From Cytidiella melzeri (taxonomy: Eukaryota; Basidiomycota; Agaricomycetes; Polyporales; Irpicaceae), in NCBI GenBank assembly GCA_022592445.1, contig JABYQR010000159.1, positions 36,064-100,063 of the forward strand: 64,000 nucleotides of DNA. Reading direction: 5' to 3'. Position 1 is the first letter of the stretch. The number at the start of each line of letters is the position of its first letter. The notes beneath the pieces were generated by a model. It saw nothing but the letters and a program-made list of their open reading frames with translations, was not told where the DNA came from and searched no databases. Both the position numbers and the translations under genes were made by a program. Below are positions 35,701 through 47,987 of the stretch, in pieces.

Positions 35701-37891
35701 ACAGTCAGCCGTGCATGCGGCTCTGTGTAACAAGATGAAGCAAAGTTTACCGTATCCTTTACTGCGTTCCCCATGTTAGCTAGTGCAATGTCAAAATCTG
35801 GCTTGATGGCGAGCGCTTTGGAGTAAAGCCTGTACATATACACGTGTCCTTAGCATTTGTCGATAGATGGGCGAATGTAATACTTACTCGATGGCCGTTT
35901 CGAGGTTCCCTTGGTCCTTGTATAGCGAGCCAAGGTTGGTGAGCAGGTGAGGATGGGATGGGTCCAGCTGCAGGCCTGCATTATAGAATATTCTTGCTAG
36001 ATCTGATCCGCTAAGCGAAAGCTTCTCTCCAGAAGCTGTAATCCAAGACACGGTATCAGTGACGGTAGAAAGAATGATACCCATATTGTTGTACGTTGAT
36101 GGGGATGGAGACAAAGATAAAGAAAGATAGTAGAACATTATGGCCAGAGCGTGGTTGACATTCAGAAAGCCAGAAAAGCCAGGGATGAACACGGAGGACG
36201 AGGGTAGGTCCTGGTAGTATTTGGCTAGCGAAAGAACGATGTTCCCCGTCATGGTATTAGTTTGTTGGCACGTTTGCTCCGCGGCAGGCTGCAGATGAGG
36301 AGGTGCGTCGTTCGACCATCTGCATAATGCCGGCAGCGCGCCCATCGAATCTGGAAAGAGTACGGCCGGTAGACGCATGGCCTGTTCGGGGAGGAGAAGC
36401 AGAAACGGCAGCGCGTTTCCACCCAGATGCAGGAGGGCGTGCAACACATTATCGCCAGAAAAGCGGACCGCTCGCAGAATATCGACCCCGGGCTGTATCG
36501 TTGGCGCTGCAAGAGCATTTCGCTGTTGAAAACACGCCACTAGAAGGGTGGGGAACGGCCTATCTGGTGAGGATTGGACGAGAAAGCCAGCAACGAAGCA
36601 GGCAAGAATAAACTCGCGCATACTGTATGGGGTTTCATCGAGAGTTGGGGTTGGAGATTGTATTATGAGCTCGATTCCTGTGAAGTAATCGCGGATAGCG
36701 TGCTCCGGAGGATCGGTGTGTATGCGGATGCTGGCACTCATCAAATACAACCGTTGTAGTCGCGGAAGTTCGTGACTAGCGAGATGCAGTAGGGATCTGA
36801 CACTACCGCCGAGCACCTTTCGCTGTACAAAGGTGCATACAGCCAGAGCCCGCGCATGAAGCATGTCAGCCTGATCTTCACTCTGTGAGCTCTGAGCTCG
36901 GGTTAAGAGAGACCCAAGAAGATTGTCCTTATACAAATAATGAGATGATGCATTTTACCGCGGTCGAGACCACTCACTATGGCGTCCCAGTAGGTAGGGC
37001 GAGTCTGTATGGCCTTCCACCACCATTCATACGCCTGGTCGTCTTTTCCCAAGGCTTGCATGGCGGTTCCGATATTGTTCATGGCCTCGACCTATGCACA
37101 AGGCTCAGCTTTCAACAATTTTTTGGAGTGGATAGGAAGGACATACGAAATTTGGGTCGAGAGTCAGGATGTCCTGGCTGACTTGCAAACTTGCTTGGAA
37201 GTACCCCAGAGCATGGTAAGTGCAGGATAACAGAAGCAAAACAGACAAATCCTGGGGATGGATGTTTCGTAGAGTTATCAGCAAAGGCAACAGTCGTAGT
37301 TTGTACACTTGCTCAGGGTCTGTTAAAGTTGGAAGTGCGCTCTCCAGAGGTATGGAGGCCAACCTCGGGAAAAAGCTACCCGGTCGATCATAGAGATGAT
37401 AAGCATATGCGAGAAGGGTATCGCGATCGAAGTTTTTAGCGAAAGCGTTCGAGCCTGGAGAGGGGGGCAGAACCATCGATGTCATTGAAGCCTCCCCAGC
37501 AAAATCGTGTTCAATGTCCTCGATTCGGGGAGTCAGAGGGGCAACAGTAGAGTCGGTGCCAACTTCATCTATAGAATCGACGGCGACAGCTGTAATGGCT
37601 TCTTGGGCGAAAATTACAGGCGTTCAGTTTTGAGCCGAATTCAGGAAAGTATGATTGCTTACCATCGCCTTGGGCTTGACCAAGGACTGGAGGAGGTGTA
37701 GTGTTATCCGAGAGGGTATGCGCTGGCAGGGGCGTAGCTGCCGTTCTAGCTTGCAAGGTAGCCGTAAACGATTTGCTCGTGCTGGACGCTGATCTGCGGG
37801 AATCTGAGATATTACGGGCCTTCCGACGCCCACGACCTGAGGCCATGGTGGTGGAAGACAAAGGTGAGCTGCCGGTAGATTTGCTGGACAT
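32778..37891 (-). CDS. O-GlcNAc transferase (TPR + GT41)
   Basis: Transfers GlcNAc from UDP-GlcNAc to Ser/Thr of nuclear and cytosolic proteins. A basic, Ser-rich N terminus (MSSKSTGSSPLSS) precedes a long helical TPR half (37.4-35.6 kb), e.g. NAGLQLDPSHPHLLTNLGSL and YYRRAVDLNPNLPEA. The catalytic half has HPLSHLMQSVFGLHDRRRF, matching the conserved catalytic His segment of animal OGT. It continues with SPWDGTSYR, NLGGYTRGARNDVFA, VPNSILWLLRFP, SAHTIAAE and MWPGTPILTFP...SRVAAS. Many introns interrupt it. The start is 37891; MASGRGRRK at 37846 is an alternative. Ascomycete yeasts lack this enzyme but some basidiomycetes keep it. Confidence 0.85.
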
Positions 37892-39191
37892 AGGACATTA
37901 GGGACGAGGATGGGCGAGTAAGTACAGAACAAGGAGACATGACAGGAAAAATAGAATTGCAACATAACTCAATAACCTGCACGTGAGGTTAACTCTTGGA
38001 ATGTTTGCACCACGCGGGGAGGAAGAGCGAACCTGCACCTGGGATGAGACCAGTTCGTTTCGACTTGCGACGATGACGTACCTCCTCCCCTTACCTCGGT
38101 TCGCGGAGTAGCGGCGCAGTCCATCTTTTGACATGCCACAATCCACGGATCACTCATACTCTGGCTTTCGTGAACAAAGCCGAACCACTCTGCATGACGA
38201 GTGCTCAGCCAAAACCCACTCCCATTGTCCAAAATGTCGCCCTGCTGTGCCTTTTTCAAGACTGGTAACAATTTGCGTGGAGAGACAGCCAACATACCCA
38301 ACTATCGGACCACAAACTTCTCGGCATCCCGGCTATGTTTGTTTTCTGCCTGCAGGGTTCCGATTCGCGCAACATCTGAGTCAAGTTTGGACGGACCAGG
38401 TCAAAATGAACGAACTGACCTCATATGTTTATGCCCGTTATGGCAGGCCCCACAGGCCCATGGGATCCAGGCCGTGGATATCTCGGTTCCCACTTGGCGT
38501 GAATCGAACCGGATTTCTGTGTCCTTCTGCTCCATTCCAGCTGGAATCTTGGAACTGATGGTACAGTTGGTTGCGGGGCCTCTGTCATATATCAGCTTTG
38601 GCCGGCGTGAACCACTTGCACAGGCCTGGGCTCACGGTTCATCTCTCCTCTCGTCAACAATGTCGTCGGCTTACGTGGCTTGGTAAGAGATCACGGTAGT
38701 CAACAGTGGAGTTCTCCAAAGGGGTATAGGCGGCTGGTGGGCGTGACTTCCTATTCAGGCATGTGCTGTAGTTACTCAGGCACACCTCGGTCTCGACTCT
38801 CGACCGCCATTGTAAAGTCTGGGACCTACTCGAATACACAGATCGTGTTCACCGGGTCAAAAACTACTAATCGCTGGTCCGATCACTATCCCACCTAGCC
38901 ACTCAACATCGCTGTGGCTGAACGCTCTGCTCTTTGTGGCTGCTGCCACCAAGCTCCAAGCGATGGCTGCGAAGAAGACGCGGAGTCAGAAGACTGGGCA
39001 CGTTGTCATTCACGCCGTGAGTCACTTGTCGGATGGCCGTCATCCGGCAATTGCAGGTACGTGTGTGCAGAATGCTAATCTAGGTGGAAAGCTTTTACTG
39101 AGTTTCGCCCTTCGTCAGAATGATCTGGCGCGCAATTGGGTCCAGGCCGATGAGATACAGCCACGTAGCAGATGAGGTAAGACCGCTCACG
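37892..39191. other. Intergenic, 1.3 kb, no confident gene
   Basis: Lies upstream of the O-GlcNAc transferase and beyond the Rev3 stop. Overlapping frames of up to about 160 codons exist on both strands but lack family likeness and consistent splice structure. Only the short candidate at 38963-39175 seemed worth listing. Confidence 0.45.
38963..39175 (+). CDS. Possible very short two-exon protein
   Basis: ATG at 38963 gives MAAKKTRSQKTGHVVIHA, then a GTGAGT donor. Joining to an acceptor just before 39094 gives LLLSFALRQNDLARNWVQAD and a stop at 39175, about 45 residues. No family is recognised and the acceptor choice is arbitrary. It could equally be noise. Confidence 0.2.
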   Translation: MAAKKTRSQKTGHVVIHAVSHLSDGRHPAIAGTCVQNANLGGKLLLSFALRQNDLARNWVQADEIQPRSR

Positions 39192-42100
39192 TCATTCATG
39201 ATCGTCCAATGTGCTCAAATCCTCCACAAACTCTTCTAATTGGCTGAGCGTCGCTGCCTTGTTTTCCATCTTCTTCCGCTCGTACAACCACGGGCAGTCC
39301 AATGACTCGCACTCTATTGGCTCTCCAGATGCAACGCCACTACAAGACACGCAAATGAGATGCACGTTCTTCAATCTGTCCTCCGTGCGATGTACACGTG
39401 TGAGCAGGCCGCTGATCGTCTCTTGAGGACTCAGACGACAATCGTCGCAGATGCCTATGGAGCTATCAGCCAAGTCACGCCAAATTTTTCAATAGGCCTA
39501 CGCACTGTCAGCAGTAGGCGCATTACACGTCAAACATCGTGAGCCATAGAAATGCTCCTCAATCTTCGCCCGGCCAGCTATCAGCGTTTGTGGCCTTAGT
39601 TTTCTCGGTGAGAACGTAATAGACTCTGCCTCATCTGCGCGTAGCGGTTTCGGCATCTCGTCATACCAACTTCGAATATCTGCGCCAAGGAGATTAAAAA
39701 CGCGTTCCAAAGGAGGAATGAGCACCCGTGATATGTAGTATGTCCCGTCAAGGTGTTTTGAACTATCATAAAGTACGTAAGTCTCCAGGCACAGGAAGCA
39801 ATGCCACATAAACGCACCCGTCATTTAATAGAATGCCCGGAGCAACAGCTCGATCGACCAAACGAGTACCAGGAGGACCGCGTGCTATGACATACGGGAT
39901 ACGATCACCGTACTGCGGCTCGTCATTTGGATCCTCCAGCATCCTTCGTGCAGCGACCGCCACTCCAGGCGGCGGAGGGACTTTATCACTGGAAAGAAAC
40001 GTTTATTCTCGTGTATTCTGCCCGGAGTCCTGGCGAAGGCGTACCTGTATGTACCGAGTTTGACCTCCTTAGCGAAGATGAAGTCTTGTACGGAGGCCTT
40101 ATTGTCGAGAATTTGCGTCCATGTAGAACAGCAATATTCCTTCACTCGGCTCAAATCTTGCGTTCGGAATAGTATCCTAACAACTTCAGATCAAAACAGC
40201 GCATAAAGCAATGGACAACCAGGTTTTACTTAAGGCATATTTCTGTCATCTTTTGCTGAGCAGGAACACCATCTCTCCGTACAGTCTCAATGCCTTTCGC
40301 ATCAAACACTGGGTGCTTGTCATCCGGATTCTCAAACTTGAAGCCGACATACCGCTTCTTCGCCAGCAGAACGCATGGGAGGTAAACCTGCGATCGCATC
40401 TCAACCAGTGAGTCTTGATTGATCCACGTTATGTTACGCACCTTTTCAAACTTGAGCTTGATAGGGGCTGGGTTCTTGGCAGTGATGTTGTCCGCGATGT
40501 CTTGCCCAATCCTGAACGCCTGATCCTTCGTTTTACCCTTAAGATATATGAACAAAGAATCCGTGTCCCCATATACAACTCGCGCCCCCCATTTCGGGGT
40601 TGTGTCAATGACCTTTATTGCCTACATCCAGCCCGTTCGCTCAGATCACACAGAGCAGCGCAATTCGACGCCCAAGGCGCACCTTCTCTAGAGTCTCTCT
40701 TCCACTCTGGACTATTGCATCGGCGATTTCGACAGCGGGCATGCGGCCCGAGTACGACGCACTCGTATAGCCGTAAGTCACATTGGCGATGAACTTCATG
40801 GCAAGCTGTCTAGCGTCAAGCACCCTTCTCAGTGCCTTTGATGCGTCTCAGCACTTCAATCAGACAGGGAGTTGGACCAACCACCGGACAGACCTTGTCA
40901 TTCTGTACGCCTTTCATGGCCGTCTTGATCATGACACGAGTGTCCAAAAGCTCGGTAAGCATCCGCCCTAAGAGTCCTTTCCTGACGTGGGGCTTGACGA
41001 AGATCATCCCATTCGGTGATACTGCAAGTCCCAAGCCCCTGAGCAAAATTGTCTAATCACAACTGCAACAAAGACGACTTACCGTGTATATGTTCCTGCA
41101 GGGTGTCGAGGAGACCAGGTGGCTGGTGGAGATCTACGACGCCAAACTTGTTTTGGCCTTTGAACTCGGTGACGCGTCCTAGACATGTAGAATAACAATA
41201 ATTATATGCGATCATGATTGAAGGATACAGTGATTGGAAGTCGAGAACAAGAAGCGGGCTGTTGTAGAATGCTGATAGAGGCTCCATGATAAGAGGCATG
41301 CATTCTGCTGCATTTTGTTTGCCGACCTAAGGATCAGACACCGAGTCAGGGACTTGAAAAACCGGCAGAGTGTGAGATAGACGCACGTCCTGCTTACTAG
41401 GCGATAGTAATACAAAGCTTTCCGGTTTTGCTATTCGAAACATGAACGACTCCACCTTGAATTGAGACCCTCGGCTGATTACCGAAAAGAAATCTACACC
41501 GAATACACGAGCGAACTCTCTATGCCCACTCTTAGCAAGCTTTCGACTAACAAATACTTTGAGTAACTTACGCGTTCTTGGTTACAACTTCGGCGACATC
41601 AATGAGTTCCAGACAGACGGAAGCGCGCGAAGTAAAGTACGAGAAGAGCCGGGATGAATGCTCCGGTACGGGGCTGTTGTACCATTTGGTGAGTGTGTGC
41701 GCCGAATATCGTGGGATTCTATTAGCAAGCTATGAGTTCAAGACAACGAGTGCAAAATCCTTATCACAGACCGGCGCCGTAGAACCTGAAAAGCCACATT
41801 CTCAAGGGTGTAGCTTGAGAAAGTGTTCTCCGAACACATGATCCGCCACAAATTGAAGACATGCCTCCCGACGACTTTAAAGGTGGACGTCTTCGTCATC
41901 CCCCACTGATCGGTCCCTCCTCCGACAGGCCTCCCCGGCGCTCGTGATACATGCTCGGCCACGTCCAGTTCTGCAGACAGATAAGCTATCAAATGAATAT
42001 AGGCAGAATCCGACACGTACCAAAACTCCGAGCTCGAGCAGTTATATATCCCCATGACGAGGTCTGCACCTCCCAGCCCGTGAGAATGTCGGGATCAAAG

Positions 42101-45070
42101 GTTTGCACAACGTCCACCACCCTGTTCAAGAGATCGAGCTCGGTTTCGACCGAATCGATGTTCCAGTTTCGCAGTCTGAGACGGCTCAGCTGAGCGTTAT
42201 CGAGTGCAATGATCCCTGATTCACATATGAACGGGGAATCGTGGTCGGCCCGCTGGTAATTGGAGTCATAGAAGGAATAAAAAATAGCAACGATTGAGTC
42301 TTTGTCAGGATCTGGCAAGCCCTGGCCACTCGAAGGCGCTACAATGTCGTTTTCAGCAACACTTCCAATAGAAACATCCTGGCCATGCTTACCGAATATT
42401 TCTAGCGACATGACGGTCATGTTGCCTTTTTCGCGCGTGGTAGCGACCTGCATGATCGGAGTCATTGTTGCACCGTTCACTTGAGTTGGCCCTGTGATCT
42501 GTAACCTCTCAAACATAAGAATACGTAGAAGCAGGCCATAAAGAAAGTATTACCTGCGACGACTTCTTCTGTTGTGCAATGGATGTCATCTTGTTCTTCT
42601 GGAGCCACTTCTGTACCTCCTTGAATGAAGGGGGCGTGCTAGCATACTCCCACCCATAAATATCCAGGAGACTCTCGCCGCTTGGTATACCAGTGTCATT
42701 ATCACCAACAGTTGCCCACTCGTCTAGATTACTAATTCCGGTGCCACCTTTGAGGTTGAAAACAAGGCCCGCGTATTCTCTTGGCCGCGCTGGTGCATCG
42801 CTCCCAACTGAATAATATGGCACCTGGTAGATCTTGCTCGGGATGTTGTAGAAATCGGTAGTCGCGCGCAGTTGTTCGACTGTGGGAGGCGCTGGTCCGT
42901 ACACATAACTCGATGTCGTGGTGTTATCAGAAAATGGAATAGGTCGGGGAAACCGTCCGGCATCCACTACCGGAATGCGTGATGTAAGAGTTGGAAGTAG
43001 AGTTTCGTTCGTGTGGTCTAACTTGCGACGTTTTCGTGCCCTCTCTTGGGTGTACGCTTCTTCATCATCCAGCGGTGTTGCTTCATTGTGCGCAGTAGTG
43101 GGAATATCTTGATCTAAAGTACCGTCATCGTCCGATGCAACCGCGAACTTTTCGGTATCTGCATCTGAACTATAGGGGCTAGCACCTGAGCTGATGGATC
43201 TACGTTGCTAATAAGTGGCGAACGACGTTCCAAGTCCGGAAACATACTCCTGCCTTACAATGCTGTCGTTTGCGTCTAGGAATGGATTCTCTGAAGGATC
43301 TTCCACCGGCCCAGTGGTTGACCTGATAGCAGGCGTGGCCGAAGGCAAGCTTGGGGAGGGAGGCGCCAGGAACTCTTCTACTTCGGTTTGTGACCTGCTT
43401 TCCGTGAATTAACGTAGCAGATGTAGTAACCCTGTAACTCACTTCTGGGGCGAGGTCGATGTTTGAATGCTCGGAAGCGAGGCGCTTGGACTAGAGACAA
43501 TGAGGTAGACTCATACAACTGCATTCGATAGATGACTGACCCAGCTAGCTTCGACCAAATATTGCGGAACGGGTTTGCACGGCCTGAAGGAGTGTCCTTG
43601 GGGGTCAAATTGCTCCGTGTATGTCTGCAAGCATTTGAGTCCTCACTTGACACAAGAAACTAGACAAGTTACCTTGAGGGAGTAAGTCGATTCTTCATAG
43701 GAGTTTGCTCACCGTATAGTAGATCCATGACCTGACCTTCGTCTACCGCTTCCTCGTCCGCTTCTTGGCGATCGTTCTCTTGTTGACCTCCTTCCCGTTC
43801 TGCCCACTCCACTTCTCCACGCTCGACTAAGCGACTGAGCTCTTGGCTGGCTAGCATGTCTTCGTCTACCTCAACTTCACGAGCAGCCACAGGCTTAATA
43901 AATTTCTGACTTGACGAATCATTGGCAGCTTCGTAGGGGTTGAGTTCTCCCTCAACGAGCTTGTCGTCTCTTCTAGGCCTCCATGTGCGATATTGTGATT
44001 CCCACAAGGCTTCCACGCTCTCGAATGTTGTCATAACCCAGCGTTCCCAAGTCTCATCGCTGTCCGGAGGTGGTGCTATATTTTTTCCCTTCGTTATCCT
44101 CTTCCGTAGTTCTTCCCACCACCTCGCTTCTTGAACCCAGTCGCCTCCGGCACCCCGTGAGCGTTCGCTAAGATCCTTGGGGATTTCCGGAGACGGTGTC
44201 AGCCCTTGCGCCACTCTGCGTCGACGCTCGTCATCCCAGAGTTCACGCACACTAATTACGACAGGCTCAGAAGATGAAACAGGTGCAGGAATCGATAGCT
44301 TATGGTGTACATTCCGCGGTGTTAAACGGTGCCTGTTGAGGATCTGATGCGCACCGACGTCCAGCTCGAGTGGCATGCGCGTTTGTCGGTAGTATGGAGA
44401 GGCTTTGAAGGCAATATGGTTGTCGTCCGTGGCGTGCTCGTCGTCTTCCACGGCATATTGTCCCCGTTGCCATGTTTCAGCCAGGTCGATCCAACCACAA
44501 CCGTAGAGTCCAAAGTCACTCAGGAACTGCAGAATGAAGCTCAGATGACTTTCGTACACTCTGAATCGCGTCTTCATGATGGTGCCCGACTGTAGCAACG
44601 TGACTGCCCGATTGACAAATGTCGGGTCGACGATATGGACCTTGAGAAAGGGGGAATAGGCCGAATGAAATCCATAGAAGTGTACTCCTTTAACAAGAAT
44701 AATGGCACGTATGAATTGACTGCGCGGCGAGTTGGGATTACGTTTCAAAGAGACGGCTATCGCATGATTCAACGAATGTGTCAACTTCGCGATAAAGCGG
44801 TTCACTGGAACGGTCAGTCACGGCGTGTGTCGTACAGCCGAAGATGAAGCACATACCGCTGTCCGGGTTCAAGCTGCCGGCGTATTCCACAAAAATGTAG
44901 GGATATACTTGATGTACATGCAGACACGCTTTCTTGCCAATTGAAGTATCCCCGTATATCCGTATGACAGGAGCGCGAGCTAAGACTGTGTTGTCCAGCG
45001 CGCCTGCTTGGTTCACAATGTAGTCAATTTGGTTGATGCGCACACGTAATGTTGGCCCTCGGTTTTCCAT
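39192..45070 (-). CDS. DNA polymerase zeta catalytic subunit Rev3
   Basis: B-family translesion polymerase that extends from mispaired or damaged primer ends. The N terminus is RVRINQIDYIV, with the Rev3-specific N-terminal domain (HFYGFHSAYSPFLKVHIVDP). The Rev3 signature GWEYASTPPSFKEVQKWLQ lies near 42.6 kb. An exonuclease-like fold with DPDILTGWEVQ follows. Motif A is LVLDFQSLYPSIMIAYN and motif C contains YGDTDSLF, with the catalytic aspartates present. The C-terminal domain has paired cysteines CLTC and CDDC, then CVSC and CESLDC; in this family these bind zinc and a 4Fe-4S cluster and dock accessory subunits. Many short introns, no frame break seen. Confidence 0.9.
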
Positions 45071-45408
45071 GCCAGTTCATCCTTCAGGATAGGGTTGAAC
45101 GCGGTATATTGAATGCCTGAGAGCCAAAGATCACGGTGGCCACGACGGCCTTCAACTTGAAGTTATTGGTTCAGAATAGAGGTATGCGGCGCTAACACGT
45201 CATTTGAATCGCGTCGCGACTTTTCCCGCTTATAGTATGTCACTACGGTCACGACTCACGCTCGCTGACATTCAGCGCATATACGCGCAACAAATTGCAG
45301 ATATTTGACGGCTTTTGTACATGAAATTCTCGCAAGTGCGAAGTTACGCGCTGTCCGTATCAAACATGGTATTCAGAATTTTTTCCAAGGAGCAACGATT
45401 CGAGAGCG
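45071..45408. other. Intergenic, Rev3 promoter region
   Basis: Between the epimerase stop and the Rev3 start, both on the minus strand. It should hold the Rev3 promoter. No clear motif. Confidence 0.45.
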
Positions 45409-46501
45409 TCAGCCCCGTGAAGTGGCTGAAGATCCTCCTGTGGCAGTGATTACCTGCTGGCCAGTCCACGTCTCCCCGGCAACTAGCTTGATAAAGCCGC
45501 GCACGTGGCCTGGTTCGACGCAAACGTATCGCTCCCTGGAGAGCAAGATGAGCCAACTGCTAGGCATTTTTTCAAAAGAAAAACCTAGCACTCACCATCC
45601 TCCTGGTTCCATGTCTCCAATCTTGGAGCCAGAGACTTCTTGTGGGTTCCAAACGACAACATCTTTAAGATGCTTTGTCTTGATCTCGACACCGTCACCT
45701 GGCCAGGTGACTTGATACGTGCCAGGCGCGTTCTCATACACCGAATCGGTGGACGTCCTGACGTCGACTGCAGCCCGTGACTCAAGCTTGGGCTGAGACT
45801 TCAGCTCCTCAGAGGACTCAGTCTTGTCGTAGTAAGACAGTCCTTGCAGCGGTGTAATGGAAACATCGTTGGCAGGGGCATGAATGTAGTTGTGGAATAG
45901 TGCTTGGAACTCTAAAGGACCGGTAGTGGACAGTCCGGAATTCTTGACGTGAAGATCGGTGCTGATCTGATGTTCTGCCAAAGTGATTATATAGTAAAGC
46001 TCAAATGGCTTGTCGAATTTAGCCGTGATATTATCGTTTGGCAGCAGAGCTGCACGGGTACAGTGTTGAGTGTCGCTTGTTAGTGAGGGCGATAGAGCTG
46101 AAGCTCACCGAGCCTGATCGATACTCCGGCTTCGTTATCCATCACGGTGCTATCAAAAGACCACGTCTCGCTCCTGGCAAAGCCGTGTTGAGACAACTTT
46201 GCGTGATCGGGGTGTGTAGGTGCGCCAAAACAAGGGAAGACAACGGGTATGCCGCCTCGCACCGCTTTGCTACCGTCAAGAGCCGCCTTTCCAGAGACAA
46301 AGAAGCGTTCTTTGACCTCTAAGCTGGTCTTGGATGCGGACTTCCACGAGATGACGGTTGCGCCATACAAGAGGACCTCCGCGGAGGAGCCCTTGAGGCA
46401 ACACGAAGGTAATCATGGGACAAGTTACAACTGAATGATCTGAATTGGCATACCTTTGGGTGGGTAAGGACGACTCTGCCTTGTTTCTGTTCCACTGGCA
46501 T
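45409..46501 (-). CDS. Glucose-6-phosphate 1-epimerase (YMR099C type)
   Basis: Aldose-1-epimerase fold enzyme that interconverts alpha and beta glucose 6-phosphate. The short first exon MPVEQKQGRVVLTHPK splices to GSSAEVLLYGATVISWKS. GGIPVVFPCFGAP is the family signature. The His in FQALFHNYIHA and the Glu in VCVEPGHV sit where the catalytic pair of the yeast enzyme lies. DMEPGGW joins ERYVCVEPGH through an intron. The C terminus ends TATGGSSATSRG. At roughly 300 residues it is close to the yeast length. It is the nearest gene upstream of Rev3, same strand, with separate promoters. Confidence 0.87.
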
Positions 46502-47987
46502 GTTAGTTCACGTTAGAGTTAGAGATGGCTTGGACTTGGTTGTACTTGAACTCAGAACACACGGTGGTCGATCGATGACGTCAACCCAGGATAGGCAGGT
46601 TGTTCCCGCGCTCCTGCCTGCCCTAAACCTTGCTTGCAGCAGGCGACTTGCATGCAGAATCGATCTCCCATCGCCCGTTAGCTCTCTTGCCCTCGTCGTT
46701 TTCGCAGTGCCCGCACACAAGTACGGCCTACCAACGCTCTTGCTCGCGGTGGAACGGCTCGTCTACCCTCGAAAATGGTGTACGAGGCGCGAAAGTGCTA
46801 TCGGCTCCTGGTGCCAGCATCACTGGTGCCCAAGGGAATAGATTGAGGCAATACGATAAGACCCTCGTCATATTGCTCTCTTCAGGCTGATGGGTTCCAA
46901 GCACTTTCGCAGCGGCTGTGCACAAGTAATGAAGTCTCGGTATGGATTACAGAATTCAAGGTCACAGTGGTGGTCCCGAGCCAGATGCACGAGGAGTCGC
47001 TCTACAGCGTAACTCTATCGACATCTCTTGTGCTCTTCCGAGGGTGCAGCGGGGCGTAAGCCAACTTCAGATAGGCAAATGTCTCCTCTTCGTCTTTATC
47101 TCCGGCAGACAGCCGTTACCACATACCTTCACTCAGGGACAAGTTCACAGACTTTGTTTGGCAAGGCACTACAGTATACCAGGACCATCGTTATATAAAG
47201 ATACAGAAGCTTAAGCACTCAATGTGGCCGGAAGTCTCAAGTTAGTTTCGCATCCCAAAAGCAAACCGGATCCATCCTCATTCATCACAATACTCGTCGG
47301 ACTGTGTTGCGCCATTTTGGTCGTTGGATCTGCACCATCGGGCAAGATGTCGTCGCCATCGCTTTCACATCACACTTCCAGTCGCAGACGCAATTTACTT
47401 AAGGACGTGTCACACATATCTGCGCGAGGCGATGGGCGAGACCATGCCGTAACAACTCTTCTCCTTGACAGAACGTGGCGAGGTCAGACTTTACCGTAGA
47501 TGCCTCTTCTCATTCCTCACCGCGGCTGGCAGAAAACGCGACATGGTCACGTTTCTGCTCTCAGTTCTCCTTCGGGATTGCTGTGTAGCTCTGCCCAATT
47601 TTTGGAATCCATCCCTTCTTCGTGAAGTGGGCAGCTTGCATATTATAGCGCTACAATGTCTTGTGCACGGGCTGCTTCTCATAACGCATGTAGACTGCTA
47701 CTTTCTGAATATCATTGTGCTATCCTGACAATAGCAATGTCATCCTCATGTACATGTTGAGTGCGCCGTCCACCGCGAAGGATGATCTGCTAGATCTGTA
47801 CACAGCTTGAGATCACTATCCAAACAAGGCCATCAGTACACGCCCCTTCCACTTTCCCCTTGTCTTGCTCGTCGACTCTACCTTCCCGCCTCGCCACGTT
47901 CTCGTCTTCAGACATCACGATTGAAACGACACCCTCAATCTCACCAGCCGTTCGAATACACCACGCCAAAAATTGCAATAATCAAAC
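46502..47987. other. Intergenic, 1.5 kb divergent spacer
   Basis: Upstream of both the epimerase (-) and the PP2A scaffold gene (+). Several 60-110-codon frames occur but none has family likeness. A TATATAAAG box near 47191-47200 has no convincing gene behind it. CG content is normal, so this is not part of the decayed block. Confidence 0.45.

Noticed and set aside
34816..37485. Splitting the O-GlcNAc transferase into a separate TPR gene and a transferase gene
   Set aside because: No promoter or convincing start lies between them, and TPR followed by GT41 is the normal family order.
38490..38530. Possible tRNA (B-box-like GGTTCGATTC on the minus strand)
   Set aside because: The T-arm stem does not pair and no A box or cloverleaf could be drawn.
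38133..38686. Two overlapping plus-strand frames upstream of the O-GlcNAc transferase
   Set aside because: No homology recognised, no splice logic, and they overlap opposite-strand frames of similar length.
46500..46890. Plus-strand frames upstream of the epimerase
   Set aside because: Overlapped by opposite-strand frames of similar length and without known motifs.
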